Both the position numbers and the translations under genes were made by a program. Below the pieces are notes generated by a model. That model did no database searches and was not told the DNA's origin. It saw nothing but the letters and a program-made list of their open reading frames with translations. From Thermoplasmata archaeon (lineage in GTDB: Archaea; Thermoplasmatota; Thermoplasmata; Thermoplasmatales; Thermoplasmataceae), in the NCBI GenBank assembly GCA_021794355.1, contig JAJYRA010000010.1:1-42687 (forward strand): a DNA stretch of 42,687 bases, written 5' to 3'. Below, in pieces: positions 1 through 8,708 of the stretch; positions within the stretch are counted from its first letter, which is position 1, and the number at the start of each line of letters is the position of its first letter.

Positions 1-1
1 C

Positions 2-58
2 GGATTGTTAAAGAAGATCGGCTACGGAAAACTGTTTGACGAGAAAAAAGTGCCATAG
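2..58 (+). CDS. C-terminal end of a gene cut by the window edge
   Basis: An open frame enters from the left edge and ends at TAG 56-58. The visible tail is 18 residues, basic and ending LFDEKKVP. It is too short to assign. It lies about 175 bases upstream of the peptide-transporter operon on the same strand, so it could belong to a related transport gene, but nothing in the residues shows this. Confidence 0.45.
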   Translation, partial: GLLKKIGYGKLFDEKKVP

Positions 59-204
59 AAATGTAATAGGTAAAACCTGTCGCTATTCAAGTCATGAATT
101 TACCATAATGACAATGACTAAATAATGACTCTTTTTGTACTATCAGCAGAATCCATTAAATCGCTCAAGCCTTATTCCATTTTTTCATGTCAAAACCAAA
201 TAGG

Positions 205-213
205 TTAAATAAT
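205..213 (+). promoter_or_regulatory. TATA box of the peptide-transporter operon
   Basis: TTAAATAAT lies about 25 bases before ATG 234, the normal archaeal spacing from TATA box to transcript start. This implies an almost leaderless first gene and makes 234 the start of the operon. Inferred from spacing only. Confidence 0.5.
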
Positions 214-233
214 ACTGTTTTTTAATAGTTAAA

Positions 234-956
234 ATGGAATTACGAACTTTCACATTCAGAAGGGTGGTTACATTCTTCCCAGCACTCTTCCTCATTGTTT
301 TCCTGGTATTCCTCTTTGCAGGACCCGACCTACCGTCCACTGAGGATTTTCTTTCTCAGTTCATCTCCCATCTCCAGGTGGCAATGCACGGTAATTTTGT
401 ATATACTGGTTCTGCATTCTATGGTGGAACAGTAACAAAAGCAATTGAACTTTATTTCCCAACCACCCTCGAATTTGGAATATTCACTACCATGCTCACA
501 GTGATTATTACCATTTCCAAGGGTATTAGTATGGGAGGGCATTTCAACAGTATATCTAACCTTTCATCAAGAACCATATCTCCGGCTTTTTATGTCGTAC
601 CTGTTTTCGGGATAGCCATAATTTGGAGTATTATGAGACACCTGATTCCCAATAGACTCTCCAACGTAACAATTCAATCAGCACTGAACATTGGAAGCGT
701 AATTCTATTCCTGTCTGCAATAGAGTATATAAACGTGGGAAATGTGTTCGGTATTTCTAAATTAATGTCCAGAATGGGAAATCTCATTGCACAGGGTTCA
801 AGACTGATTTTCCTACATGGTGGTCTTTCCATGCGGTGGGTTATTATAACCACGACCCTATTGGTTATTCTATTGTGTGTAGGAGTAAATATTATGGGAG
901 TTGCACTGGGGGATATGCTTGATCAGGGAAGGAGGCGAATGAAAAATGGAGAATAA
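234..956 (+). CDS. Short DppB/DppC-hybrid ABC permease (oligopeptide family)
   Basis: Membrane subunit of a dipeptide/oligopeptide-type ABC transporter, 240 residues against about 300 for the family. The first ~130 residues follow DppB: an RRVVTFFPALFLIVFLVF start, a short outside stretch, then FPTTLEFGI and a SPAFYVVP turn. From about residue 135 (MRHLIPNRLSN) to the end it follows the last third of DppC: the RHxxPN end of the EAA loop, a long hydrophobic helix, MGNLIAQGSR, and a GVNIMGVALGDMLDQGRRR tail. The DppB C-terminal half and the DppC N-terminal half are missing, as if two adjacent permease genes had fused by an internal deletion. About five membrane segments are visible. It overlaps the next ATPase by 11 bases. 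Whether it still transports is unknown. Confidence 0.75.
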   Translation: MELRTFTFRRVVTFFPALFLIVFLVFLFAGPDLPSTEDFLSQFISHLQVAMHGNFVYTGSAFYGGTVTKAIELYFPTTLEFGIFTTMLTVIITISKGISMGGHFNSISNLSSRTISPAFYVVPVFGIAIIWSIMRHLIPNRLSNVTIQSALNIGSVILFLSAIEYINVGNVFGISKLMSRMGNLIAQGSRLIFLHGGLSMRWVIITTTLLVILLCVGVNIMGVALGDMLDQGRRRMKNGE

Positions 957-2457
957 TTCAGGAATAGATTTAAGGGAATCAAGACCACTTTTAGAAGTGG
1001 AAGATCTGGTAACGGTCAGTCTCAAGTCCAACGGAGAAATAAGAACGGTGGATGGTGTGAGTTTCCACATTGATAGGGGTGAAATATACGGCCTAGTTGG
1101 TGAAAGTGGCTCAGCAAAATCCACAATCGCAAAGTCTATTATGGATATAATACCGCAGGAGAAAGGTTACCCCATTGAGGGGAGAGTTTTATTCAACCAA
1201 ATGGATCTTCTATTCAACACCGGAAAAAAAGGCAAAAACAGTAAACAGGGAAAAAAGGGCAGGATTCACGATCAATTTATGACCAGTATAAGGGGAAGGT
1301 ATATTTCCCTGATAATGCAAGACTCCTTCAAAGCGATGAACCCAGACATTACCGTGGGACAGCATATGACAGAAACGCTCATGGCACACAGGATAACTTC
1401 CTTGTGTAATTCCATACTAAAGAGATCAGAATTAAGAAAAGATGATATATATGATTTGATCGAGGAAAGCAGACAGGAAGAATACAAGAATGAACAGGAT
1501 TCCCTGTTAAGCGAGATTTCTAAGAGGTTTGGTTTGGAAGGTTTTTACACTGAACTTTCAAAAATAGTCTCTTCTCAAGCAGATTATGAAGTTGCAGTAT
1601 CACGATTTATGTCCAGAGTGAAAGTTGAACTGAAAGAAAAGGAGAAAGACCGGATATCACTCCTATCAAAATACTATCAAAGAAATGAAATAATTATGGA
1701 AATGGAAGAGGAGATCATCCAGGGATTAAAGAGCAGTGAGGAAGTGGACATAGAGGACGAAAGGAAAAGATTTAAGAAGGATTTCTCTCCACTTGCCACG
1801 GAATTGTTCTTAAAAAAAAGTTCCCTATGGAAAACCATTCAAAAAGAGTCATGGGAAAGGTCACTGGAAATTCTCCGTTCACTTGGTATTGAAAACCCAG
1901 AAACAATAATGAATTATGTTCCTGATAAGCTTCCTCCAGGATTACGCCATATGTGTCTTTTTGCCATGGGAATTGTTACTGATCCAGAATTGGTCATTTT
2001 AGACGAGACCACATCGTCAATGGATGTAATCACACGGGGAAGACTACTGGATTTCATTGAAAAAAACAATCAATCCCAGGGAACTTCCTATCTCCTGATC
2101 ACCAATGAAATAACACTCTTGGCCGGAATATGCCACAGAATTGGAGTTATTTATGGAGGAAAACTCATAGAGGAATCCACCGGTTCTGAGATTTTTAGCA
2201 ACTCAAAGCATCCCTTTACCATCAACTATCTTTCCTCATCCATCGTCCCCTATGAAAATCTGGATGTAAACCTGCCACGGGACTTTATTGATGGAGAACC
2301 GCCCGATCCGGAAAATCCACCCAGTGGTTGCATGTTCCATCCAAGGTGCAAATTCGCAATGGATGTGTGTTCCTTTAAAATTCCAAAGTTGATCAATGTA
2401 ACACCAAGTCACAGGGTTGCCTGTTTCCTTTATTCCAACGAATCGGAGGTGCATTGA
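946..2457 (+). CDS. DppD-type ABC ATPase with altered catalytic motifs
   Basis: Nucleotide-binding subunit of the oligopeptide ABC family, 503 residues. Walker A is GESGSAKST (52-60, Ala where Gly is usual), the Q-loop is MQDSFKAMNP (Q125), and Walker B is LVILDE (D353, E354). The signature is LPPGL (329-333) where LSGGQ is expected. The switch His is replaced: ITNEI has Asn387. A charged, probably coiled-coil insertion of about 150 residues (~150-310) sits in the helical subdomain between Q-loop and signature. The C-terminal oligopeptide domain is present, with C462, C468, C475 and C493 in GCMFHPRC and following text. It overlaps the permease upstream and stops one base before the next ATPase. 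ATP hydrolysis is probably weak or changed; this is inferred from the motifs. Confidence 0.85.
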   Translation: MENNSGIDLRESRPLLEVEDLVTVSLKSNGEIRTVDGVSFHIDRGEIYGLVGESGSAKSTIAKSIMDIIPQEKGYPIEGRVLFNQMDLLFNTGKKGKNSKQGKKGRIHDQFMTSIRGRYISLIMQDSFKAMNPDITVGQHMTETLMAHRITSLCNSILKRSELRKDDIYDLIEESRQEEYKNEQDSLLSEISKRFGLEGFYTELSKIVSSQADYEVAVSRFMSRVKVELKEKEKDRISLLSKYYQRNEIIMEMEEEIIQGLKSSEEVDIEDERKRFKKDFSPLATELFLKKSSLWKTIQKESWERSLEILRSLGIENPETIMNYVPDKLPPGLRHMCLFAMGIVTDPELVILDETTSSMDVITRGRLLDFIEKNNQSQGTSYLLITNEITLLAGICHRIGVIYGGKLIEESTGSEIFSNSKHPFTINYLSSSIVPYENLDVNLPRDFIDGEPPDPENPPSGCMFHPRCKFAMDVCSFKIPKLINVTPSHRVACFLYSNESEVH

Positions 2458-2458
2458 A

Positions 2459-3904
2459 ATGGATGAATCCAGGGTTGTAATGTTTGTATCTCACCTATCT
2501 TTGAATTTAGATAGGGGAAAGAATAAGATATCGCCATGGATGGTTGAGAATGCTCTGGACGATATATCGTTCAAGCTCCATGAAGGTGAGGCTCTCGGAA
2601 TATTTGGCGAAACTGGAAGTGGAAAAACACTTCTTTTGGACACACTTCTTTATACCCAAAAACCTACGAAAGGAGATGTTTTCCTGAACGTTTCCGATGA
2701 ATTAAGGGTAGAAATAGAGGAAATCAACAGGAGAGTTTCAAAAATAAAAGCAGACCTGAGGGAGAAATATGGTTTCAATGAAGAGGAGGAGGAAATTGAG
2801 GGGAATGACGAACTGGATTTGCTTGAAGAAAGATATGAAGTAATATGCAGGGAAAATTCCCTGTCAAGAATGGGCAAGAAAGAACTCAACAAAATGAGGG
2901 GATATATCCAACCGGTCTTTCAGGAAATATTCAAGGCACTGGATCCGGCAAAAACTATCAGGGATTCCATAGGGGACCCCATGAAATTGGTACTCCACCT
3001 GTCTGATGAGGAGTTAAACTATAAAATTCTGTTCCATATCTCAGAGGTTGGCCTTAAGGAAGACATTCTGGGGAAATATCCAACAGAACTCAGTGTAAGC
3101 CAGTTGCAGAAGGTGAATCTGGTCAGGACATTTTCTGTAAATCCCAAAATCATCATTCTTGACGATCCCATGGCATACCTGGATGCCACTTCGAGGGCAA
3201 AGGTCTTGAATCTCCTCAGGAAAAAACAGAATGAGGAGAAAACCTCCCTGATTATCTTAAGCAATAATCTCGAGGTATTGAGAAGTTTCACCCAGAATGT
3301 GGCTGTTATACACAGGGGCAAGATAGTGGAGCATGGGTCCACCGATGAAATCTTTTCCAACGCAATGCATCCATATACAAAGATTATGGTATCGTCCATA
3401 CCGAACCCGGATCCATTTGTTATTCGTCAGAAAATTCAACTGAAAGGGCAGAGAACCTATTATGAACATTTGCCAACTGGATGTTCTTTTCATACCAGGT
3501 GCCCCAACGTGATGAAAAATTGTGGGTGGTCCACAGCAGATTTAATAGACTCTCTTAGGGACATGCTGGAGATTTCGAGATTGCATGATCCAGATTCACT
3601 GCCTGAAATAGAAAATATAGGTGTCGACGAGGCTGAAAACATCATGGAGATATCCTTCAGGGAAGGGGAAACTTATGATCAAAACCTTGTAAAAAGCAGA
3701 ATAGAGGAAATTATAAGGGAAAACTCCGAAAGGGAAAGGGTTCCAAGATTCCAATCTATAGAATTCATAGAATTTGACTCTGAAAGCAACAATCTAATCA
3801 TCCAGATCATGAAGCCAAAAAAACCAACTCCAATTGAAATCAGTGGGAAGCATACCGTCTCCTGTTTCATGTATGCATCCGGAGAAAATGAGGATGAACC
3901 CTAG
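2459..3904 (+). CDS. DppF-type ABC ATPase with altered catalytic motifs
   Basis: Second nucleotide-binding subunit of the same transporter, 481 residues. I chose ATG 2459 because GGAGGT at 2445-2450 gives a clear ribosome site; an upstream ATG at 2417 lies inside the previous gene. Walker A is normal (GETGSGKT, 50-57) and Q155 is present. The signature is LSVSQ (211-215), Walker B is IIILDD with Asp236 in place of the catalytic Glu, and the switch His is Asn269 (LSNNLEV). A charged insert (~80-145) lies between Walker A and the Q-loop, and a second insert interrupts the Cys-containing C-terminal domain (GCSFHTRC ... HTVSCFMY). Both ATPases lacking the switch His suggests a degenerate or repurposed ATPase pair. 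Confidence 0.85.
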   Translation: MDESRVVMFVSHLSLNLDRGKNKISPWMVENALDDISFKLHEGEALGIFGETGSGKTLLLDTLLYTQKPTKGDVFLNVSDELRVEIEEINRRVSKIKADLREKYGFNEEEEEIEGNDELDLLEERYEVICRENSLSRMGKKELNKMRGYIQPVFQEIFKALDPAKTIRDSIGDPMKLVLHLSDEELNYKILFHISEVGLKEDILGKYPTELSVSQLQKVNLVRTFSVNPKIIILDDPMAYLDATSRAKVLNLLRKKQNEEKTSLIILSNNLEVLRSFTQNVAVIHRGKIVEHGSTDEIFSNAMHPYTKIMVSSIPNPDPFVIRQKIQLKGQRTYYEHLPTGCSFHTRCPNVMKNCGWSTADLIDSLRDMLEISRLHDPDSLPEIENIGVDEAENIMEISFREGETYDQNLVKSRIEEIIRENSERERVPRFQSIEFIEFDSESNNLIIQIMKPKKPTPIEISGKHTVSCFMYASGENEDEP

Positions 3905-4016
3905 GAATAGAAAGTTTCAGGGAGTTGAAAGGATCATGGTCCTGATTATTGGCGAATTATTTGCCGTTGTTTCATCCTTTTACACCACTGAAAAATTGGA
4001 CACAGTCTTATACTAA
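3894..4016 (+). CDS. Possible 40-residue single-span membrane protein
   Basis: This short frame starts at ATG 3894 inside the last codons of the ATPase gene, preceded by GAGG. It has a basic N-terminus (MNPRNRKFQG) and one hydrophobic segment (VLIIGELFAVVSSFY). Overlap with the upstream stop and an 18-base gap to the next gene fit an operon member. There is no family match I can name, and it may be spurious. Confidence 0.3.
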   Translation: MNPRNRKFQGVERIMVLIIGELFAVVSSFYTTEKLDTVLY

Positions 4017-4034
4017 TTTTTAATATCAATAATA

Positions 4035-4934
4035 ATGCAGAACATCCCTTACATAATTCTCACCGAGGTACTGATGACCCCGCTCATAGTCTTCATCATA
4101 ATCTATGTATCAACAAGATACAGTTCCATGAACACAAGGGGAATTTCTCTCACCCTGTTCTTTCTGGCCATGATGTCCGGAATGCTCAATTCCATAAATT
4201 ATTACATACTGTTTCCACAGGGCTTCCTCAATGAGGTAATGGCCATAAATATCTCAATGTTTGAAATGACCATCATCATATCATACATATTGGTTTCTGC
4301 TTTTAATGGGAACATTGGAAGGATGACACGAACCCACTCCAAATGGATTGCAATCCTGGTGGGATGGAATGAAGTTTCCATGGCTCTTTTGCTCTATTCA
4401 CTGGCTTACGGATTTGGCAATAGTGGAACTCTCCTGAACACAGTAAATATTCTTGGGGCTGGTGTTACGAATTACCTGTTCACAATTCCCATGATCATTG
4501 AGATGCTTTCGCTGCTCTATCTCAGGCTTCATGGAGGCCTATCCATGAGAATTTCCATTGCCATAATTCTCATGCAGGCAACTGATCCAGGTCTTTTTGG
4601 TGGAACCTATTCCTTTCCTCTCACAATAGTATTCTCCATAGTTATGGTTGCAGTCCTTTACCTGATTCTTTCTTATACATACCGAAACAGGGGAAAACTG
4701 GAAGATGGATGGAGAAAGATCCTGAATTATTTCATATTCCTGATCCTCCTATCAGCCATTGGGCTCACTGCCAGCCTCATCGTACCCGGACCCTTTGGGG
4801 TCAGATGGATCATCTTCGCTCTCTCCATGGCCTTTTCCATGGTTTATTATTTCCTCATTTCGTTCAGGTTTTTTGACTCATCAACACCGGAAGGGATAAA
4901 GAGGAAACGAATGGAGAGCGAGAATCCAGAATGA
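4035..4934 (+). CDS. Multi-spanning membrane protein of unknown function
   Basis: A 299-residue, very hydrophobic protein with about eight membrane segments and a short charged tail (KRKRMESENPE). No catalytic motif is visible. Its N-terminal part resembles the first ~270 residues of the ferredoxin-domain membrane protein encoded head-on at 5007-6980. Shared features are a FLAMMSGML/LLAMMNGML helix, a following (W/D)E-containing helix, and a later IPMIIEM/FPMSLEM helix ending near YTYR/RLYR. It follows the peptide-transporter genes closely and probably belongs to the same transcript. I do not recognise a named family. Confidence 0.65.
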   Translation: MQNIPYIILTEVLMTPLIVFIIIYVSTRYSSMNTRGISLTLFFLAMMSGMLNSINYYILFPQGFLNEVMAINISMFEMTIIISYILVSAFNGNIGRMTRTHSKWIAILVGWNEVSMALLLYSLAYGFGNSGTLLNTVNILGAGVTNYLFTIPMIIEMLSLLYLRLHGGLSMRISIAIILMQATDPGLFGGTYSFPLTIVFSIVMVAVLYLILSYTYRNRGKLEDGWRKILNYFIFLILLSAIGLTASLIVPGPFGVRWIIFALSMAFSMVYYFLISFRFFDSSTPEGIKRKRMESENPE

Positions 4935-5006
4935 AGAGTCAGGATAGCCATGGCATAAATTCCATGGGGAGAAGTCATTCATCCATGTGAATCATGTGAT
5001 GGGGGG

Positions 5007-6980
5007 TCAGTCCTGTTTTTTTACTATTTTTTCCTTAAGAAAATTCCTCACGTCATAGAAGAATATATTTTCATAGGGGCAGGCTTCCACGCAATCTCCA
5101 ACCCCGACACATCTGGAATTCTTGAACTGCCCGTCGGAGATGAAGCTTCCAGGTTGGGAAGAGAGTCCCACTGGACAGGCTGTGGCGCAATCCTTTGTCT
5201 TGCAGGTTACACACTGTTTAGGGTCCCTGACCTTTAATTTAAAAAGGCCATGTTTACCGACAAACCTGTTAAAATTACCCCAATGGCAGTATCCTGTATT
5301 GATGCAACCGTAATTCCCGAAATAGGGCATTGTCAGAAATACTGCATACCACATTATATCGAACAGGATTATATAAATGAAAGCAAGGGGATCTGTTCCG
5401 TATAAATCATAGTTGATGTAATGGTAATGATACAGAAAAGAGAACAGGGCTGCAATGGCCAGTGATATGTATACGGTTAAGGAGGCAATCCTGTAAATTG
5501 TATTCCTTTCACCACCTTTACTTATATATTTCGCCGTTTTAGTGGTCCTGTTGAATTTCTTCATTGAATTATAAAAGGTACCCTGGTACATCATAGGAGC
5601 CGTGCAAAATACGGAGCACAGCTGCCTCGCACCAAAGAGAAGGGATAGAGAACCGCTTACCACATAGGTGAGAAGCATGGGTATTATGAGTGCGGGAACA
5701 AGACCACCTGCCGTACCAATGCCCATGGACCAGCCAAGAAAAGGATAAATTTTCGAATTGGAAACAATAAAACTGGGAATAAGGATACTGTATATACCAT
5801 AGGCCACAATCATGAGTCCCAGCCTTATCCTGTTTTCAAGTTCCCTGGTCTTCATGATTTTGAATACCACCAGTGAACCCATCTCAAAACCCATCATGAT
5901 GAGGAACCACGGGGAACCCGTAATACCTCCAACAAATATTATGGAATTATAGAAAAATTCCGGAATCACACTGAAAATAGATCCGGAAAATGGGGTCAGG
6001 CCAAGGCTGTTTATAAAAAATGATGTGCCATAATACTGGAAGTCAAAGGTGGCTCCCATGGCAAATTCTGCTATGAACACATCCACAAGGAACATGGTGG
6101 ACCATTTCTTATCGGCAAGCCAGTAAACCTTCCCCGATTCATGAAAATAATTTTTTCTGAGGATAGCGTTAATATACACAACCATCTCGGCAATTATGGC
6201 AATGGAGACAAGGATTTTCATGGAATTATACTGAAAAACCATGACACCTATCATCATGATTCCGTATATGAAAAGAATTTCCAGTATGTAGGATGAAAAA
6301 CGCCGTTTCACGAAACTGTCCCGGTACAGCCTTTCAAACATGAATATCAGGAGGACCGTCATAATCACTCCACTGGCAAAGATCGAGATGGATACCCAAA
6401 GGTTCCCTGATATTATGGTTGGGGTAAAAAACATTACAATGGACTGAAGCAGGATAAAAATGAAAGGTCTCCTGTCTTCATTTCTTATGGCCATAATTGC
6501 CGTGAGAGCCATTTCCAGGGACATGGGAAACACGAACCATGGTGATGAAACTGTCATGGAGAAAAGTCCGGGCAAATTGGAGCTAAACTGGGCAATTATA
6601 GTTCTTGAAGAAAGAAATGAGTTGAAATCAAGACTCATTAAGAATTCATCCAGTATGGTTAAAAAAATTATGAGTTTGAAGCTTATTTTGATATTTATAT
6701 TTTCATCCTCAATGGATCTGACAAACAGGATCAGGGGATATACTATTTCCAGGGACATCATTCCTGCAGAAAGGGCCACAGTGTCCGTAATTGAAATATT
6801 ACCTATTCCCGAGAAGTAAAAGGCTGGACCGAGGAGCATACCGTTCATCATCGCCAGCAATATGTATGTGAAAATTTTTCTCAGGGGATTATCCGAAGTT
6901 CTGGCCAGGAAAAGGATGTAAGAAGTTACTATGCCCATTAAAAGAGCAAGTGCCCCCAAGATCCAGAGAATCCAGTTCAT
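5007..6980 (-). CDS. Membrane protein with C-terminal 4Fe-4S ferredoxin domain
   Basis: A 657-residue protein with about 13-14 membrane segments, then a cytoplasmic cysteine-rich domain. The first cluster motif is complete: C590-x2-C593-x4-C598-x3-C602-P. The second, C624-x5-C630-x3-C634-P, has Val627 where the second Cys of CxxCxxCxxxCP should be, so it could hold a 3Fe-4S cluster or borrow a ligand. C559 and C565 (CINTGYCHWG) are candidates. The arrangement recalls NapH/NosR-type membrane electron-transfer proteins, which pass electrons between quinones and soluble partners, but the membrane part does not match them clearly. The N-terminal half is paralogous to the convergent protein at 4035-4934. 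Function: probable membrane redox protein, partner unknown. Confidence 0.7.
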   Translation of the reverse strand: MNWILWILGALALLMGIVTSYILFLARTSDNPLRKIFTYILLAMMNGMLLGPAFYFSGIGNISITDTVALSAGMMSLEIVYPLILFVRSIEDENINIKISFKLIIFLTILDEFLMSLDFNSFLSSRTIIAQFSSNLPGLFSMTVSSPWFVFPMSLEMALTAIMAIRNEDRRPFIFILLQSIVMFFTPTIISGNLWVSISIFASGVIMTVLLIFMFERLYRDSFVKRRFSSYILEILFIYGIMMIGVMVFQYNSMKILVSIAIIAEMVVYINAILRKNYFHESGKVYWLADKKWSTMFLVDVFIAEFAMGATFDFQYYGTSFFINSLGLTPFSGSIFSVIPEFFYNSIIFVGGITGSPWFLIMMGFEMGSLVVFKIMKTRELENRIRLGLMIVAYGIYSILIPSFIVSNSKIYPFLGWSMGIGTAGGLVPALIIPMLLTYVVSGSLSLLFGARQLCSVFCTAPMMYQGTFYNSMKKFNRTTKTAKYISKGGERNTIYRIASLTVYISLAIAALFSFLYHYHYINYDLYGTDPLAFIYIILFDIMWYAVFLTMPYFGNYGCINTGYCHWGNFNRFVGKHGLFKLKVRDPKQCVTCKTKDCATACPVGLSSQPGSFISDGQFKNSRCVGVGDCVEACPYENIFFYDVRNFLKEKIVKKQD

Positions 6981-7027
6981 ATGGCTTTTGTATTGTTCAT
7001 GCGTATATTTAGGATTTGATCGATTTT

Positions 7028-8317
7028 TCAGATGAATAAGCTTTCAAGCCACAGGGTCATCAATGTGAGGAATAGCACGGGAATGCCAACAGCCAGCCCC
7101 AGTTTCATATAATCAACAGTCCTGATTTTCATCTTCGCCTTTCTGTCCAGCATATAGAGCCATACAAGTGTTGCAAGAGACCCAATTGGCGTGAACTTGG
7201 GACCAATATCATTACCTATGGCATTGGTCAGAAGAATCAATCCGGTCATGTGAAGATGCTGCAGGGTTAGATCACCAAGTAACACGGATGGTAAATTATT
7301 CATGAAAGAAGCGGAAAACGCGAACAGGAAGCCCGTTAAAACAAAGTTCATTCCATAGGGCAGTCCCTGGAAAGAACCAATCGCAATGGCCATAATAGAT
7401 ATCAATCCATTCTGGGCCAGTGCATAAACCACAATATACATCCCGATGGAAAAAAGGATAATCTGCCATGGGGCTTCCTTAACCGGTTTCACATAATCTA
7501 TCTTTTTACCCCTCCTGGCTAGGAGAAGCATGATCAGGGCGGCCGGCATAGACACAATTGAAACTGGAATATTGTAAAGCCCACCTATGGAATAAAGAAT
7601 AATGAGGGATAGAATAACTGGAAAGAAAAGCTTGAATATGAAAGGATCCTTGATCTCCTCCTGCCTGAACTCCACGTTTTCAGGTATCCTTTCAGGTATG
7701 TATTTCCTAAAATAGACAAAAAGAAAAAGAAGGCTGGCCGTAATACTGACAATGTCTGGAAGTACCATCACTTCCATGTAGGAAAAAAATTCTATGCCGA
7801 AATATGTAGCAGCTATTATGTTTACAAGATTACTGACAAGCAGTGGTATGCTGGCGGAATCTGCAATGAATCCAACTGCCATAACATAAGCAAATATGGC
7901 CTTTTTATCCATTCCTGCCCTGTAAAGTAGGGCCACGATTACCGGGGTCAAAACAAGTGCTGTTCCATCATTGGCAAAGAAGGCCGAAATGAACGACCCT
8001 CCAAGGATTGTTAAAAAAAACAGTCTCCTTCCTGACCCATTTGATTTAGCCAGTATCTTTGTGGCAAGGTATTCGAAAACTCCCGCCTCATCAAAAACAA
8101 GGGATATAATCACCACGGAAATAAAGGTCAGAGTGGCGTTCCATACGATAGATATAACATTGAGGAAATCTTCAAGGGTGGTAAAGCCGGCAAGCACCGT
8201 TATTATTGCACCTATGGATGCGGAATAGCCTATGCCGATTCCCCTGGGTTTCTTTATAACAAGAACAAGGGAAAATATGAAAATGGCAAGAGATGCTATA
8301 AAATAAAGATCATTCAA
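7028..8317 (-). CDS. arsB: ArsB arsenite efflux permease
   Basis: Arsenite exporter of the ArsB/NhaD ion-transporter superfamily, in the cytoplasmic membrane. The 429-residue length and 11-12 hydrophobic segments are as expected. Family features include the AFFANDGTALVLTPVI helix around residues 114-129, FMNNLPSVLL near 340, and a late TNAIGNDIGPKFTPIGS segment. It overlaps the end of arsC by 8 bases and is last of the arsR-arsC-arsB operon. Together with ArsC it would reduce arsenate and expel arsenite; no arsA ATPase is present, so export would be driven by the membrane potential. Confidence 0.9.
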   Translation of the reverse strand: MNDLYFIASLAIFIFSLVLVIKKPRGIGIGYSASIGAIITVLAGFTTLEDFLNVISIVWNATLTFISVVIISLVFDEAGVFEYLATKILAKSNGSGRRLFFLTILGGSFISAFFANDGTALVLTPVIVALLYRAGMDKKAIFAYVMAVGFIADSASIPLLVSNLVNIIAATYFGIEFFSYMEVMVLPDIVSITASLLFLFVYFRKYIPERIPENVEFRQEEIKDPFIFKLFFPVILSLIILYSIGGLYNIPVSIVSMPAALIMLLLARRGKKIDYVKPVKEAPWQIILFSIGMYIVVYALAQNGLISIMAIAIGSFQGLPYGMNFVLTGFLFAFSASFMNNLPSVLLGDLTLQHLHMTGLILLTNAIGNDIGPKFTPIGSLATLVWLYMLDRKAKMKIRTVDYMKLGLAVGIPVLFLTLMTLWLESLFI

Positions 8318-8708
8318 AAGACAGTTCCCTTACCCTTTTTTCAATCTCATCCCTTATTTTCCTGACCTCTTGCAGTGTTTTTCCCTTTGGATCTTCCAGG
8401 TTCCAATCTACAACCTTTTTCTCCATGGATCTGGCCAGGGGTGCCGGGCAGCTCTCTTCCACGGAGCAACCCATTATAACGACGAGATCTGAACTGTCTA
8501 TCATATCCTTTGTCAACATTCTTGGTTTTTCATCCTCAAAGGTTATGCCCTTTTCATTCATTGCCTGCTTTACAATCTCATTAATGCCTGCTGCGGGTTG
8601 AGTTCCTGCACTCTCACAGTTTATTCCATACTTCTTTCCGAATGCCTCTGCCATTTTGCTCCTTCCGGCATTTTCAACGCACAGGAACACAATCTTACTG
8701 TATTTCAT
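8310..8708 (-). CDS. arsC: ArsC arsenate reductase (LMW-phosphatase type)
   Basis: Reduces arsenate to arsenite in the cytoplasm. The 132-residue length matches the thioredoxin-coupled family, which shares the low-molecular-weight tyrosine phosphatase fold. The P-loop is C10-VENAG-R16-S17 right at the N-terminus. C81 and C87 (MGCSVEESCP) are the pair that carries the disulfide cascade, and the WNLEDPKG segment holds the conserved Asp-Pro. All catalytic residues are therefore present. It overlaps arsR by 14 bases and arsB by 8, so the three genes are translationally coupled. Confidence 0.93.
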   Translation of the reverse strand: MKYSKIVFLCVENAGRSKMAEAFGKKYGINCESAGTQPAAGINEIVKQAMNEKGITFEDEKPRMLTKDMIDSSDLVVIMGCSVEESCPAPLARSMEKKVVDWNLEDPKGKTLQEVRKIRDEIEKRVRELSFE

